Positions 42,027 to 50,692 of a stretch of DNA of 58,998 nt are shown piece after piece. The position numbers and the translations under genes are program-made. The DNA is from JBMNUM01 sp050946275 (lineage in GTDB: Bacteria > Actinomycetota > Coriobacteriia > Coriobacteriales > CADBOM01), in NCBI GenBank assembly GCA_050946275.1, contig JBMNUM010000012.1:1-58998 (forward strand). The letters run 5' to 3'. A model generated the notes under the pieces. That model searched no databases, was not told the origin of the DNA, and saw only the letters and a list, made by a program, of their open reading frames with translations. How positions within the stretch are numbered: position 1 is the stretch's first letter; every line of letters starts with the position of its first letter.

Positions 42027-42908
42027 TCACGCACGGGCGGCGCGGGCAAGGGCGAGGTAGACCTCCGGGGCGTGCTGCTCACCGCGAGAGCGGGGGTCGA
42101 TGCCCGTGGCCTCGAGGAGCGCGTCGACGCGTTTGGAGTCGTCGCCGTTCTGGGCGAAGAACGACTGCATCGAGTTGCGGATCGTCTTGCGGCGCTGGAA
42201 GAACGCGGCGTCGGCCATGCGACACGCCTCGCGCAGGAGCTCACGGTCACCAGCGGCTCCCCCGTCGGCGCGACGGTCGAGCCGGATCACCGTGGAGTCA
42301 ACGCGCGGCGGCGGCAGGAAGCTCCCCGGCTTCACGGGAAACGCGCCGGTCGTCTCGCACAGCAGCGCGATCTTCACGCTGTAGGCGCCATAGTCCTTCG
42401 TACCCTGCACCGCGCGCATGCGGTCGGCCACCTCGGCCTGCACCATCACGGTCGCGGACTCGAGCGACTCGATGCGCTGGAAGTAGTCGAGCACGAGCGT
42501 CGCCGCCACCGCATACGGCAGGTTCGCGACGAACTTCGTGGGATGCGCATCACCCAAGGAATCGGTCCCGAGCTGGAGCGCGTCCATCTCGAGAAGCGTG
42601 AAGCGGGGCGGGCGGGGACTGTCCTCCTGCCCCAGCGCAGTGGTCTCGCTGAGGACGGGGATGAGGTCGCGGTCGCGCTCGATGGACGTCACGTTGGCGC
42701 CGGCGCCGAGCAGGGCCACCGTGAGCGTGCCGATGCCCGGACCGACCTCGAGGATGTCGTCGCCCGGCTGCACGTCCGCCAGCTCGAGGATCTTGCCAAT
42801 GACGTGGTCGTCGACGAGGAAGTGCTGGCCGAGCGCCTTCTTCGTGTGCAGGCCGAAGCGCTGCAGCGTCTCGATGGTCGCTCCCGGCGACGCGAGGAAC
42901 GAGTGCAT
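42027..42908 (-). CDS. rsmA: 16S rRNA dimethyladenosine transferase
   Basis: This 293-residue SAM-dependent enzyme dimethylates two adjacent adenines near the 3' end of 16S rRNA. Motifs are KKALGQHFLVDDHV at the N terminus, SAM motif I ILEVGPGIGTLT near residue 53, acidic ESIERDRDL region (SIERDRD), and catalytic NLPYAVA near 130. The C-terminal helical domain follows (FFQRRKTIRNSMQSF). The location beside veg is conserved. Confidence 0.95.
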   Translation of the reverse strand: MHSFLASPGATIETLQRFGLHTKKALGQHFLVDDHVIGKILELADVQPGDDILEVGPGIGTLTVALLGAGANVTSIERDRDLIPVLSETTALGQEDSPRPPRFTLLEMDALQLGTDSLGDAHPTKFVANLPYAVAATLVLDYFQRIESLESATVMVQAEVADRMRAVQGTKDYGAYSVKIALLCETTGAFPVKPGSFLPPPRVDSTVIRLDRRADGGAAGDRELLREACRMADAAFFQRRKTIRNSMQSFFAQNGDDSKRVDALLEATGIDPRSRGEQHAPEVYLALARAARA

Positions 42909-42917
42909 CGCCGTGTC

Positions 42918-43919
42918 CTAGTCCCTCCGCGAGCTGCGGATGGGCTCCTGGTCGGCGCGCAGGGCGCGGCCGAATGCGCGTCCCGCGTCGACGGCCCTCT
43001 GGCAGAACTCGGCCTGCTTGACGAGCGCCTGCTTGATGAGGCTGCGCTGCCGCGGGGTCATCTGCTCCAGCTCCTCCTCCGTCGGCTCGACCGGCGCGTC
43101 GGACGGCGCCTTGTAGCCGATGAAGTTGTTGACCTTCTCGAGCTCGAACCCGGCGATCTGCAGCGCGCTGCGCGAGATCGTCGTCATGGGCTCATTGCCG
43201 TGCGGGTCGCCGCCGGTGCCGATCATGAACAGCTGCGAGGGGCGCCTCTGCGGGAACGGCTTGCCGAGCACGTACTTGCGCGCCCAGTAGGGCTGGAAGC
43301 GGTCGTACAGCGCCTTGAGCTGCGCCGTCGGTCCGGTGAAGTACACGGGGGCGACGATCGCGAGGCCGTCGCAGGTGTCGAGCATCTTCGTCAGCTCGTA
43401 GTAGTCGTCGATATAGCGGCCGCCGTCGGGCATCTTGCGCTCCGCGAACGTGCATGCGCCGGTCTTCGAGCAGGCGCCGCAGCCGATGCACGGGTTAACG
43501 CGCTTCTCGCACAGGAGGAAGCGCTGCGTGCGCACGCCGGCCTCCTGCACGCCGCGCTCGATCAGGTCGATGAGCGAGACGCTCGTATGGCGGCGCGGCG
43601 AGCCGCTGATGAACAGCAGCGTGGGCATGTCGCCCGCGCTGACCGCGCGGAACTCGACGGTCTTCGCGGCGGTGTCGACCTCGGGTGCGGGACGGGACTC
43701 ACCGCGCGCCCTCACGCGCGAATCGAGCTCCTCGGTGCCCTTCTGCACGATGAGATGGCGCCCGCCGGCAGGCTTCGGCTTGACCTCCTCGGCCGCGACC
43801 AGCGGGAGGAACGTCCCGTCGCCCCAGGTGAAGTCCGGGTCGTCGAAGGGTCCGCCCTGCGCTCTGGCCTGGCTCTCGGCCCCGTCCATCTCCTGCTCGT
43901 TCTCGTCCCTGTAATCCAT
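42918..43919 (-). CDS. NADPH-dependent FMN reductase / flavodoxin-like protein
   Basis: This 333-residue protein has an acidic N-terminal extension of about 95 residues not found in the core family. The flavodoxin-like fold starts at TLLFISGSPRRHTSVSLIDL, the phosphate-binding loop. A ferredoxin-like cysteine cluster CIGCGACSKTGAC and the VAPVYFTGPTAQLKALYDRF segment are typical of NADPH-dependent FMN reductase / multimeric flavodoxin proteins. Electron partners are unknown. It follows tatD by 23 bp, probably in one operon. Confidence 0.85.
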   Translation of the reverse strand: MDYRDENEQEMDGAESQARAQGGPFDDPDFTWGDGTFLPLVAAEEVKPKPAGGRHLIVQKGTEELDSRVRARGESRPAPEVDTAAKTVEFRAVSAGDMPTLLFISGSPRRHTSVSLIDLIERGVQEAGVRTQRFLLCEKRVNPCIGCGACSKTGACTFAERKMPDGGRYIDDYYELTKMLDTCDGLAIVAPVYFTGPTAQLKALYDRFQPYWARKYVLGKPFPQRRPSQLFMIGTGGDPHGNEPMTTISRSALQIAGFELEKVNNFIGYKAPSDAPVEPTEEELEQMTPRQRSLIKQALVKQAEFCQRAVDAGRAFGRALRADQEPIRSSRRD

Positions 43920-43942
43920 CTTCGAACACCCGCCTCCGTCGT

Positions 43943-44854
43943 CTACCACTGCTCGATCCTGTAGAACCTGTGGGCATTGTCGTAAAGCGCCTCGTAGAAC
44001 GCCTCGTATTCGCCTTCGGGCACCTCGCGGACCTCGGCCAGCGCACGTGCGGTGAACACGACCTTCGCCGGCGAGCACGTGGTCCCGCGCAGCGGGACCG
44101 GTGCCATGTAGGGGCTGTCCGTCTCGGTGAGGATGCGGTCGAGCGGCGCGTGCTTGGCCGCGTCGCGGATCGCCTCGCCGTTGTTGAACGTCATCGCGCC
44201 GCCGAAGGCCACATGGCAGCCGAGATCGAGGAACGGCTTGAGCGTCTCCCAGTCGGAGGTGTAGCAGTGGAGCAACGCCCCCTGCTTGGGCATTCCCTGG
44301 GTCTGCAGGATCTCGAGCGCGTCCTCGTGGGCGTCGCGGACATGCAGCACCACGGGCTTGCCGAGCTCGTTGGCGAGCTCGAGCTGGCGCTTGAAGACGT
44401 CCTTCTGCGTGTCACGCGGGGCCGTCTCGTAGTAGTAGTCGAGACCGATCTCGCCGATGGCGACGGTCAGCGGATGCAGCGCGCAGCGCATGATGATGTT
44501 GCCGACCTTCTTGTCGTACTTCGAGGCGAGCTGCGGATGGCATCCGGCGACGACGCGCACCGTGGGCAGCAGCCCCGGCGTGCCCCATCCGTCGAGCAGG
44601 CCCGCGGCCTCGGCGAGCCACTCGGCCAGCATGTCATAGGTGTGGATGGGGTTCTCCGTCGCCTCCACGATGGTGACGACGAGCATGACGTTATGGTGGG
44701 CGCACCGGGCCAACGCGAGGTCGGGGCGCTCCATCATGTCGAGATGACAATGCGTGTCAGCGACGCGCCCCTTGAACGCGGGCGGGTCGATGACCGTGCC
44801 TTTCAGATTGCGGAACAGGGGATCGTTTGGGAACCCCGTCTCGCCATCAACCAT
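43943..44854 (-). CDS. TatD-family metal-dependent hydrolase
   Basis: This 303-residue TIM-barrel hydrolase has metal ligands in ADTHCHLDM near residue 33, EIGLDYYYE, PVVLHVRDAHEDAL, LLHCYTSDWE and the late ETDSPYMAP. TatD proteins act as deoxyribonucleases or deacylases and are common next to metG and rsmA. The annotated ATG is close to residue 30 of the conserved domain, so a somewhat shorter N terminus is possible. Confidence 0.92.
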   Translation of the reverse strand: MVDGETGFPNDPLFRNLKGTVIDPPAFKGRVADTHCHLDMMERPDLALARCAHHNVMLVVTIVEATENPIHTYDMLAEWLAEAAGLLDGWGTPGLLPTVRVVAGCHPQLASKYDKKVGNIIMRCALHPLTVAIGEIGLDYYYETAPRDTQKDVFKRQLELANELGKPVVLHVRDAHEDALEILQTQGMPKQGALLHCYTSDWETLKPFLDLGCHVAFGGAMTFNNGEAIRDAAKHAPLDRILTETDSPYMAPVPLRGTTCSPAKVVFTARALAEVREVPEGEYEAFYEALYDNAHRFYRIEQW

Positions 44855-44875
44855 CTCTTCGTCTCCTTCGTTTCA

Positions 44876-44908
44876 ATGAGTCAATAATGACAGTCATTAT
44901 CGACTCAT
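44876..44908. repeat. Class C hairpin
   Basis: ATGAGTCAATAATGAC and GTCATTATCGACTCAT overlap around a central core GACAGTC. It lies 22 bp upstream of the tatD start and downstream of metG. Confidence 0.65.
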
Positions 44909-45083
44909 CTCTTGACTCACATCATAGCCAAAGCCAGCAAGCGAGCTCGCAGTGCGTGGCATGGACGCGTCGGCCGGCCGAGCGTGCTTCGCACGTGAGG
45001 GCAAGGCCGAAAGCGTTCAGGCCGCGTGCTGCGAGCCCGCGCAGCATCGGCCCGGTCCGCCGTTCGGCAGAACGGCGGGACTC

Positions 45084-46709
45084 CTACTCGAGGCTCAAAT
45101 CCTCCACCTGCAGGCGCGGGAACAGCGGGGCGCACTTGCTGACGTGCGCGCTGGCATCGAGCTTGCCCCAGGCGCTCGCCGCCTCGAGGTCCGTCACGTC
45201 GGTAACGCCGGAGAGCCCCAGGCTCTCGGTGGCGATCTCGGAGGTCGTCGGCATCCACGGGCTGTAGTAGAGCGCGAGCAGGCGGATGGCCTCGAGCGTG
45301 TTGTAGATCACGAACCTGAGCTCGTCGGCCTTGGCCTCGTCCTTCGCGAGGTTCCACGGAGCCATCTCCTCGATGTAGGCGTTCGCGCGCTGCGAGAGCT
45401 TGGCGACCCCGGCCGCCGCACCCGTGAAGTCGACGCGGTTGAACGCCTCGGCGTATGCGGCGTAAAGCCCCTCGGCGATCTCGCGCAGGGGGTTGCCCAG
45501 CTCGGCCTCGAGCTCGGCATAGCGCTCGGGAGCGAGCACCGGCACCTCGCCATCGAAGTACTTCACCGCCATGTTGAACGCGCGCGAGCAGAGGTTGCCC
45601 CACGTGTTGGCGAGGTCGGCGTTGTAGACCTGCACCATGCGCTCCATGGAGATGGAGCCGTCGTTGCCGAACGGCACGTCGGTCATGAAGTAGTAGCGGT
45701 ACGCGTCCACGCCGAATATCTCGATGAGGTCGGCTGGCGACACGGCGTTGCCCTTCGACTTCGACATCTTCTCGCCCTTCGTGAGCAGGAAGCCGTGCGC
45801 GAAGACGTGCTCGGGCAGCGGCATGCCGGCGGCCATGAGCATGGCCGGCCAGATCACGCAGTGGAAGCGGATGATGTCCTTGCCGATGAAGTGGTACTGC
45901 GCGGGCCAGCGGCGGTTGAACTCGTCCTGCGCGTCCTCGTCGCCGAAGCCCATCGCGGTGATGTAGTTGAGCAGCGCGTCGACCCACACGTAGGTGACGT
46001 GGCCCTCGTCGAACGGCAGCGGCACGCCCCAGTCGAACGTCGTGCGCGAGATGGAGAGGTCCTTGAGGCCGCCCTTCACGAACGACACGACCTCGTTGCG
46101 GCGGATCTCCGGCTGCACGAAGTCAGGGCGCTCCTCGTAGAGCTTGAGCAGCTGCTCCTCGAAGGCGGACAGCTTGAAGAACCAGCTCTCCTCCTGCAGG
46201 CGCTGGAGCGGACGATTGCAATCGGGGCACAGGTGCACGCCCTCGGCCGGAGGCTCCTCGCCTGCCGCGGCGCGCTCCTCCTCGGCGTGGCGGACCTGCG
46301 TCTCGGTGAAGAACGTCTCCTCGGGCACGCAGTACCAGCCCTCGTAGGAATCCTTGTAGAGATAGCCGTTGTCGAGCAGGATCTGCAGGAACTTCTCGAC
46401 GCCGCGCGTGTGGCTCTCGTCGGTGGTGCGGACGAAGTAGTCATACTGGATGTTGAGCGACGCCCATGCGTCCTTGAAGCGCGGGGCCATGTCGTCGCAC
46501 CACTGCTGCGGCGTGACGCCCTTGGCGGCGGCGGAGTCGGCGACCTTCTGGCCGTGCTCGTCGAGACCGGTCAGGAAGAAGACGTCCTTACCGTCCATGC
46601 GCTGGAAGCGGGACAGCGTGTCGCAGGCGATCGTCGTATAGGCGGTGCCCAGATGCGGCTTATCGTTCACGTAGTAGATCGGCGTGGTAAGTGCAAAGCT
46701 CTCAGCCAT
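45084..46709 (-). CDS. metG: Methionyl-tRNA synthetase
   Basis: This 541-residue class I synthetase charges tRNA-Met. The HIGH-equivalent is PHLGTAYTTI near residue 18, the zinc knuckle has CPDC within LCPDCNRPL, and the KMSKS loop is GEKMSKSKGN near 322. An anticodon-binding helical domain follows (ANTWGNLCSRAFN...). It lacks the C-terminal tRNA-binding (EMAP-like) extension, which is normal for the shorter bacterial form. An upstream -10-like TACAAT lies on the minus strand near 46765. Confidence 0.97.
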   Translation of the reverse strand: MAESFALTTPIYYVNDKPHLGTAYTTIACDTLSRFQRMDGKDVFFLTGLDEHGQKVADSAAAKGVTPQQWCDDMAPRFKDAWASLNIQYDYFVRTTDESHTRGVEKFLQILLDNGYLYKDSYEGWYCVPEETFFTETQVRHAEEERAAAGEEPPAEGVHLCPDCNRPLQRLQEESWFFKLSAFEEQLLKLYEERPDFVQPEIRRNEVVSFVKGGLKDLSISRTTFDWGVPLPFDEGHVTYVWVDALLNYITAMGFGDEDAQDEFNRRWPAQYHFIGKDIIRFHCVIWPAMLMAAGMPLPEHVFAHGFLLTKGEKMSKSKGNAVSPADLIEIFGVDAYRYYFMTDVPFGNDGSISMERMVQVYNADLANTWGNLCSRAFNMAVKYFDGEVPVLAPERYAELEAELGNPLREIAEGLYAAYAEAFNRVDFTGAAAGVAKLSQRANAYIEEMAPWNLAKDEAKADELRFVIYNTLEAIRLLALYYSPWMPTTSEIATESLGLSGVTDVTDLEAASAWGKLDASAHVSKCAPLFPRLQVEDLSLE

Positions 46710-46828
46710 GTGTTTCTCCTGGCGTCGGTCGTGGGTGGATATGTCGTTAGTCCATCAAGATATTGTACCGCGCATTGTGTGCAGCCGCGATGGGAATAGG
46801 GCGATGGAAAAGCTCCGAGCTGACTGTC

Positions 46829-46859
46829 ATGACAAATACGTCTGACGTGTTTGTCAGGT
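46829..46859. repeat. Class B palindrome overlapping the rsmI stop
   Basis: ATGACAAATACG, TCTGA, CGTGTTTGTCAGGTT. The rsmI TGA stop (46854-46856) lies inside one arm. Confidence 0.7.
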
Positions 46860-47735
46860 TCTGGCGGCGCGGGCGATGTCGTAGGCTGTGTCGCGGTCGA
46901 TGCCGTAGCGGGCGACGAGCTCCTTCGCGGCTTGCGAGGCCTTCATGCCCTCCTCGTTGACGAGACGGGACGCCTCGGCGCGCATGTCCTCGTCGGACGG
47001 GGCAGCAATCGCGCCGGCGGGCCAGACCCCGGCACGCAGGCGCGCCTCGTCTGGGGCCTCCACGACGAGGACGACCTCGCCCTTCAGCTCGCCCGGGCGC
47101 GCGTCGAGCTCCGCAACCAGCTCCTTGGCCGTGCCCACCAGGTACTCCTCGTGGATCTTCGTAAGCTCGCGCGCCATGCAGATGCGCCGTCCGGGCAGCG
47201 CCTCGCCGAGTGCCTCGATCGAGGTCTGCGTTCGATGGTTGGAGTCGAAGAAGACGAGTACCGTGTCGAGACCCGCGAGGCTCTCAAGTAGGCGGGTGCG
47301 CTCCCCCGGCTTGCGCGGGAGAAAACCTCCGAAGTAGAAGTTCTTGAACAGGAAGCCGCTGCCGGCCAACGCCGTGAGCACGGCGCTCGGTCCGGGCACG
47401 ACCTCCACGCGACCGCCCTTGGCGCGCACGGCCTTGACCACACGCTGGCCCGGGTCGCTGATGCACGGCATGCCGGCATCCGAGACGAGCACGACCGTCT
47501 GGCCGCCGAGCACGCGCTCGACGATCTCGGGAATGCGCTGGAGCGTGACGAGCTCGTCGCAGCGGACGAGCGGAACGGAGATGCCGAAGCGGCTCAGCAG
47601 CTTGCGCGTGACGCGCGTGTCCTCGGCGTAGACGACATCCGCGGAGGCCAGCGTCTCGATGGCGCGCTGACCCATGTCGCCCATGTTGCCGATGGGCGTG
47701 CCGCAGATGATGAACTTGCCGCCGGTCGGATCCAT
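46854..47735 (-). CDS. rsmI: 16S rRNA (cytidine-2'-O)-methyltransferase
   Basis: This 293-residue tetrapyrrole-methylase-fold enzyme methylates C1402 of 16S rRNA. Family segments are IICGTPIGNMGDMGQRAIET at the N terminus, AEDTRVTRKLLSRFGI, VSDAGMPCISDPGQRVVKAV and VPGPSAVLTALAGSG. The C-terminal extension (MKASQAAKELVARYGIDRDT) is the helix-turn-helix-like tail seen in many RsmI proteins. ATG at 47735 is favoured by GAGGG upstream; the in-frame ATG at 47753 lacks one. It overlaps no other gene and follows panB. Confidence 0.94.
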   Translation of the reverse strand: MDPTGGKFIICGTPIGNMGDMGQRAIETLASADVVYAEDTRVTRKLLSRFGISVPLVRCDELVTLQRIPEIVERVLGGQTVVLVSDAGMPCISDPGQRVVKAVRAKGGRVEVVPGPSAVLTALAGSGFLFKNFYFGGFLPRKPGERTRLLESLAGLDTVLVFFDSNHRTQTSIEALGEALPGRRICMARELTKIHEEYLVGTAKELVAELDARPGELKGEVVLVVEAPDEARLRAGVWPAGAIAAPSDEDMRAEASRLVNEEGMKASQAAKELVARYGIDRDTAYDIARAART

Positions 47736-47757
47736 GCCGCCGCCCTCGCCCATGCCG

Positions 47758-48645
47758 CTAGTTGTCGATGGCCGAATCGTCGTCGAAGAACGCGTCGAAC
47801 ATGCCATCGAGGTAGTCCTCGGCCTTCGAGATGAGGTTCTCCTCGATGTGCACGGAGTTCTCGGGGCCGGGGAAGGTCTTGTCCTTCACGCCCTGATCGT
47901 AGGCACGCAGCGCGTCGCCGAGCACCTCGAGGCCGTTGATGAACGTGTTCGCATGGCGCGGCTTGCGAGCGCTCAGGCCCAGGACATCGTGGATGACCTG
48001 CACCTCGCCATCGCACTCGACGCCACCGCCGATGCCGATGGTCGCGAACGGGAACGTCTTCGTGATGTGCTTGGCCAGCTCGGCGGGGATGCACTCGAGC
48101 ACCACGGCCTTGACACCGGCCTCGGCATAGCTCTCGCACTCCATGAGGAGCTTGGCGATGCCCTCGATCTCCGTCGCCTGCGCATGGAAGCCACCGAACG
48201 CGTTGACGGATTGCGGCGTGAGGCCGAGATGGCCGACCACCGGGATGCCGTGGTCGATGAGCTCGCGGATGAGCGCAACCGTGGCCGGCGTTGCGCCCTC
48301 GATCTTCACCGCGCCCGCGCCGCCCTCGGCGAGCAGGCGTCCGGCGTTGCGCATGCCCTCCTCGAGCGAGGCCTGGTAGCTCATGAAGGGCATGTCAGCG
48401 ACGATGAGGGGCTTCGTGGTGCCGCGCACGACGGACTGCGTCGCACGGATCATGTCGTCCATCGTCACGGGGAGCGTGGATTCGTAGCCGAGCATCGTCA
48501 TGCCGAGCGAGTCGCCGATGAGGATGCAGTCGATGTCGGTCTGGTCGACGACGCGCGCCAGGCTGTAGTCGTAGCAGGTCACCATCGTGATCTTGCGGCG
48601 CTCCTTCTTGGCGGAGAGGAAGATATCCATTGTATTGCGTGCCAT
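47758..48645 (-). CDS. panB: 3-methyl-2-oxobutanoate hydroxymethyltransferase
   Basis: This 295-residue enzyme makes ketopantoate, the first committed step of pantothenate/CoA synthesis. Motifs are MVTCYDYSLARVVDQTDIDC, LIGDSLGMTMLGYESTLPVT (metal-binding Asp), VKIEGATP, and GHLGLTPQSVNAFGGF. panC and panD are not in the window. ATG at 48645 follows AGGAGAT; the frame upstream continues but is not conserved. A TATAAT on the minus strand at 48684-48689 is a good -10 candidate. Confidence 0.95.
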   Translation of the reverse strand: MARNTMDIFLSAKKERRKITMVTCYDYSLARVVDQTDIDCILIGDSLGMTMLGYESTLPVTMDDMIRATQSVVRGTTKPLIVADMPFMSYQASLEEGMRNAGRLLAEGGAGAVKIEGATPATVALIRELIDHGIPVVGHLGLTPQSVNAFGGFHAQATEIEGIAKLLMECESYAEAGVKAVVLECIPAELAKHITKTFPFATIGIGGGVECDGEVQVIHDVLGLSARKPRHANTFINGLEVLGDALRAYDQGVKDKTFPGPENSVHIEENLISKAEDYLDGMFDAFFDDDSAIDN

Positions 48646-48683
48646 GGTGCAGCATCTCCTTACTAGGCATTTGCAGTACGGCA

Positions 48684-48689
48684 ATTATA
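48684..48689 (-). promoter_or_regulatory. Candidate -10 box for panB
   Basis: TATAAT on the minus strand, 38 bp before the panB ATG. The -35 is weak. Confidence 0.4.
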
Positions 48690-48740
48690 GCGCGGGGACG
48701 GGGTGCTCCGGGCGCGCTCCCGGCTACGGCGGGCATGTGG

Positions 48741-48830
48741 ACCTGTCAAGCAGGGCGGGGCTGTTCGCCCGTGTCAAATGGACAGGGCATTTGACACGGG
48801 CGACGATTGGCCCGCCTTGTTTGACAGGTT
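48741..48830. repeat. Class A palindrome with nested hairpin
   Basis: The outer arms (ACCTGTCAAGCAGGGCGGG and CCCGCCTTGTTTGACAGGT) enclose a second palindrome with perfect 15-bp arms, CGCCCGTGTCAAATG and CATTTGACACGGGCG (48766-48802). A class A element appears to have acquired an internal hairpin. Confidence 0.8.
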
Positions 48831-48845
48831 CTCGCAAGCTTCTTC

Positions 48846-48882
48846 AAACCTGTCAAACGGCCCCGCCTTGTTTGACAGGTTT
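48846..48882. repeat. Class A palindrome at a stop codon
   Basis: AAACCTGTCAAACGGCCCCG then CCTTGTTTGACAGGTTT: 11-bp or longer arms ending in the stop codon of the small membrane protein. The loop is inverted relative to the 11.9-kb copy. Confidence 0.75.
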
Positions 48883-49078
48883 AGAACACGGTGAAGAGTG
48901 CGAGGATGAGGCCGAGGATGATTCCGAGGGCGACGCAGATGGCGGTCACGCAGCCACGGCCGCCTCCGCCTCCTCCGCTGGAGCCTCCCCCACCGCCGTC
49001 GTGGTCGAGCTCGTCCATCCACAGAACGTCCAGGGCGGACATCTGCTGATCGCTGTTGGGGTTGAAGATGCCCATCAT
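48881..49078 (-). CDS. Small Gly-rich single-pass membrane protein
   Basis: This 65-residue protein has an N-terminal acidic part (MSALDVLWMDELDHD), a Gly/Ser run (GGGGGSSGGGGGGRG) and one C-terminal hydrophobic helix (CVTAICVALGIILGLILALF). The ATG overlaps the folP-folK stop as ATGA, arguing for real, coupled translation. No family is recognised. The Gly linker may let the acidic N terminus reach from the membrane, but the function is unknown. Confidence 0.7.
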   Translation of the reverse strand: MMGIFNPNSDQQMSALDVLWMDELDHDGGGGGSSGGGGGGRGCVTAICVALGIILGLILALFTVF

Positions 49079-50583
49079 CGCTCCCCTGGGAACACTGCGG
49101 AGGCCTCGAGCAGGGTCTCGAGGATGCGCCCGTACTGGATGCCGTCGCGCGTTACGCGCGCGCCGTCGGCGAGGCGGAAGCCGCCGTCGCTGTCGCCGCC
49201 CTCGGGCTTGCCGAGCGCGTGGATGGCGTCGGGGTGCACGTAGCGGCCGAACGAGGTCTCCATCGCATCGACGAGCTCGAGGATCGGCGTGACCGTGAAG
49301 TCGCGCTCGAGCACGCGCGGATGCGGGAGGATGATGTGCGGGTCGTCGCTCGTGATGCCCTCGTAGTCGAGCACGTCGAGGTCGAGCGTGCGCGGGCCGT
49401 TCGCGATGATGCGGCGGCGGTGGAAGTCGTCCTCTATCTCGAAGAGCTTGTCGAGGAGCACGGCGGGCTCGAGGGTCGTCTGCACCCAGACGGCGGAGTT
49501 CGCGAACGTCTCCTGCTCGGTGTAGTACGCGGGCTCGCTGCGGTAGATGGAGCTCGACGCGATGACGGTCACGCCGTCGATGGTGTCGATGCAGCGGGTC
49601 GCCTCGACGAGGTTGCCGACGGAATCTCCCATGTTCGAGCCGAGCGCGACGAGCACGCGCTCGCCCGGCAGCAGCGTGGCGAAGGCACCGTCTCCGGCGA
49701 CTGCGCTCGCACTCGAGGCTGCGGCATAGGCGGCGTTGCTCGCTACGGCGAGCGCCTGGACCGTCTCGGCCACATCGTGGACGCGGAAGATGCGCGCGCC
49801 GCCGTTATAGGCGAGCACGGCAGCGGACGCGGAGGGCACGACGCGCTCGGCAGCCGTAGCGACGCCGGATACAGCACCGAGCGTCGACTTGCGCGAGTAG
49901 GCCGCGAGCAGCGGGTAGCCGAGCGACGCGAGCGCGGGCGTGCCGGCGAGCAGCTCGAGGTTGTGGCGGATGTTCTTGCCGAACCCGGGGCCGGGGTCGA
50001 TGCAGATGCACTCGGATGCGACGCCGGCGGCCTCGAGCCGGGCGGCGCTCGCCTGCAGGAAGGCGGCGACCTCGGCGACGGGATTGTCGTAGCGCGGATC
50101 GGCCTGCATGTTGCGTGGCTCGCCGGCCATGTGCATGGTCACGACGCCCGCGCCGCTCTCGGCGGCGAGCTCGACCATGGCGGGGTCGGCGAATCCGGAG
50201 ATGTCGTTGATGATCTCGGCACCGGCATCGAGGCACGCGCGCGCGACCTCGGCATGCCGCGTGTCGATGGAGACGCAGACGCCGCGCGCGGCAAGCTGCT
50301 CGACCACGGGCAACACGCGCGCAAGCTCCTCGGCCACGGCGACCTCGTCGGAACCGGGGCGGGTGGACTCGCCGCCCACATCGATGATGTCGGCGCCGGC
50401 GTCCACCAGTTCGAGCGCGAAGCGGACGGCCTCGTCGGCCGCGGCATGCAGGCCACCGTCGGAGAACGAGTCGGGCGTCACGTTGAGGATGCCCATGACG
50501 ATGGGCCGCGAGAGCACGAACCGGCGCGTGCGAAGCCTCCACACGCAAGCGGACGGCAGGTGGAACATCGAGTCGCGGTTCAT
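49075..50583 (-). CDS. Dihydropteroate synthase - HPPK fusion
   Basis: This 502-residue fusion covers two folate steps. The N-terminal DHPS (about 1-300) has GILNVTPDSFSDGG, VGGESTRPGS, NDISGF and DPGPGFGK. The C-terminal HPPK, 6-hydroxymethyl-dihydropterin pyrophosphokinase (about 330-490), has VLVALGSNMGDSVGNL, SSIYRSEPAYY, NGPRTLDLDVLDYEG and LPHPRVLERDFTVTPILEL. No dihydroneopterin aldolase (FolB) module is present. The order is FolP then FolK, opposite to the HPPK-DHPS order of plants and fungi. ATG at 50583 follows AAGGAGG. Confidence 0.95.
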   Translation of the reverse strand: MNRDSMFHLPSACVWRLRTRRFVLSRPIVMGILNVTPDSFSDGGLHAAADEAVRFALELVDAGADIIDVGGESTRPGSDEVAVAEELARVLPVVEQLAARGVCVSIDTRHAEVARACLDAGAEIINDISGFADPAMVELAAESGAGVVTMHMAGEPRNMQADPRYDNPVAEVAAFLQASAARLEAAGVASECICIDPGPGFGKNIRHNLELLAGTPALASLGYPLLAAYSRKSTLGAVSGVATAAERVVPSASAAVLAYNGGARIFRVHDVAETVQALAVASNAAYAAASSASAVAGDGAFATLLPGERVLVALGSNMGDSVGNLVEATRCIDTIDGVTVIASSSIYRSEPAYYTEQETFANSAVWVQTTLEPAVLLDKLFEIEDDFHRRRIIANGPRTLDLDVLDYEGITSDDPHIILPHPRVLERDFTVTPILELVDAMETSFGRYVHPDAIHALGKPEGGDSDGGFRLADGARVTRDGIQYGRILETLLEASAVFPGER

Positions 50584-50650
50584 GGGACCTCCTTGTAGGG
50601 CATGGGCTGCGCTTCCATTATGAGCGAGCGAGCCAACACCCGCCACACCC

Positions 50651-50689
50651 GAATGAGTCAAAAGCGGACAGTCCCCCTTTGACTCATTC
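50651..50689. repeat. Class C hairpin
   Basis: GAATGAGTCAAA, loop AGCGGACAGTCCCCC, TTTGACTCATTC: 12-bp perfect arms immediately after the WalJ-like gene stop. Confidence 0.7.
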
Positions 50690-50692
50690 ACC

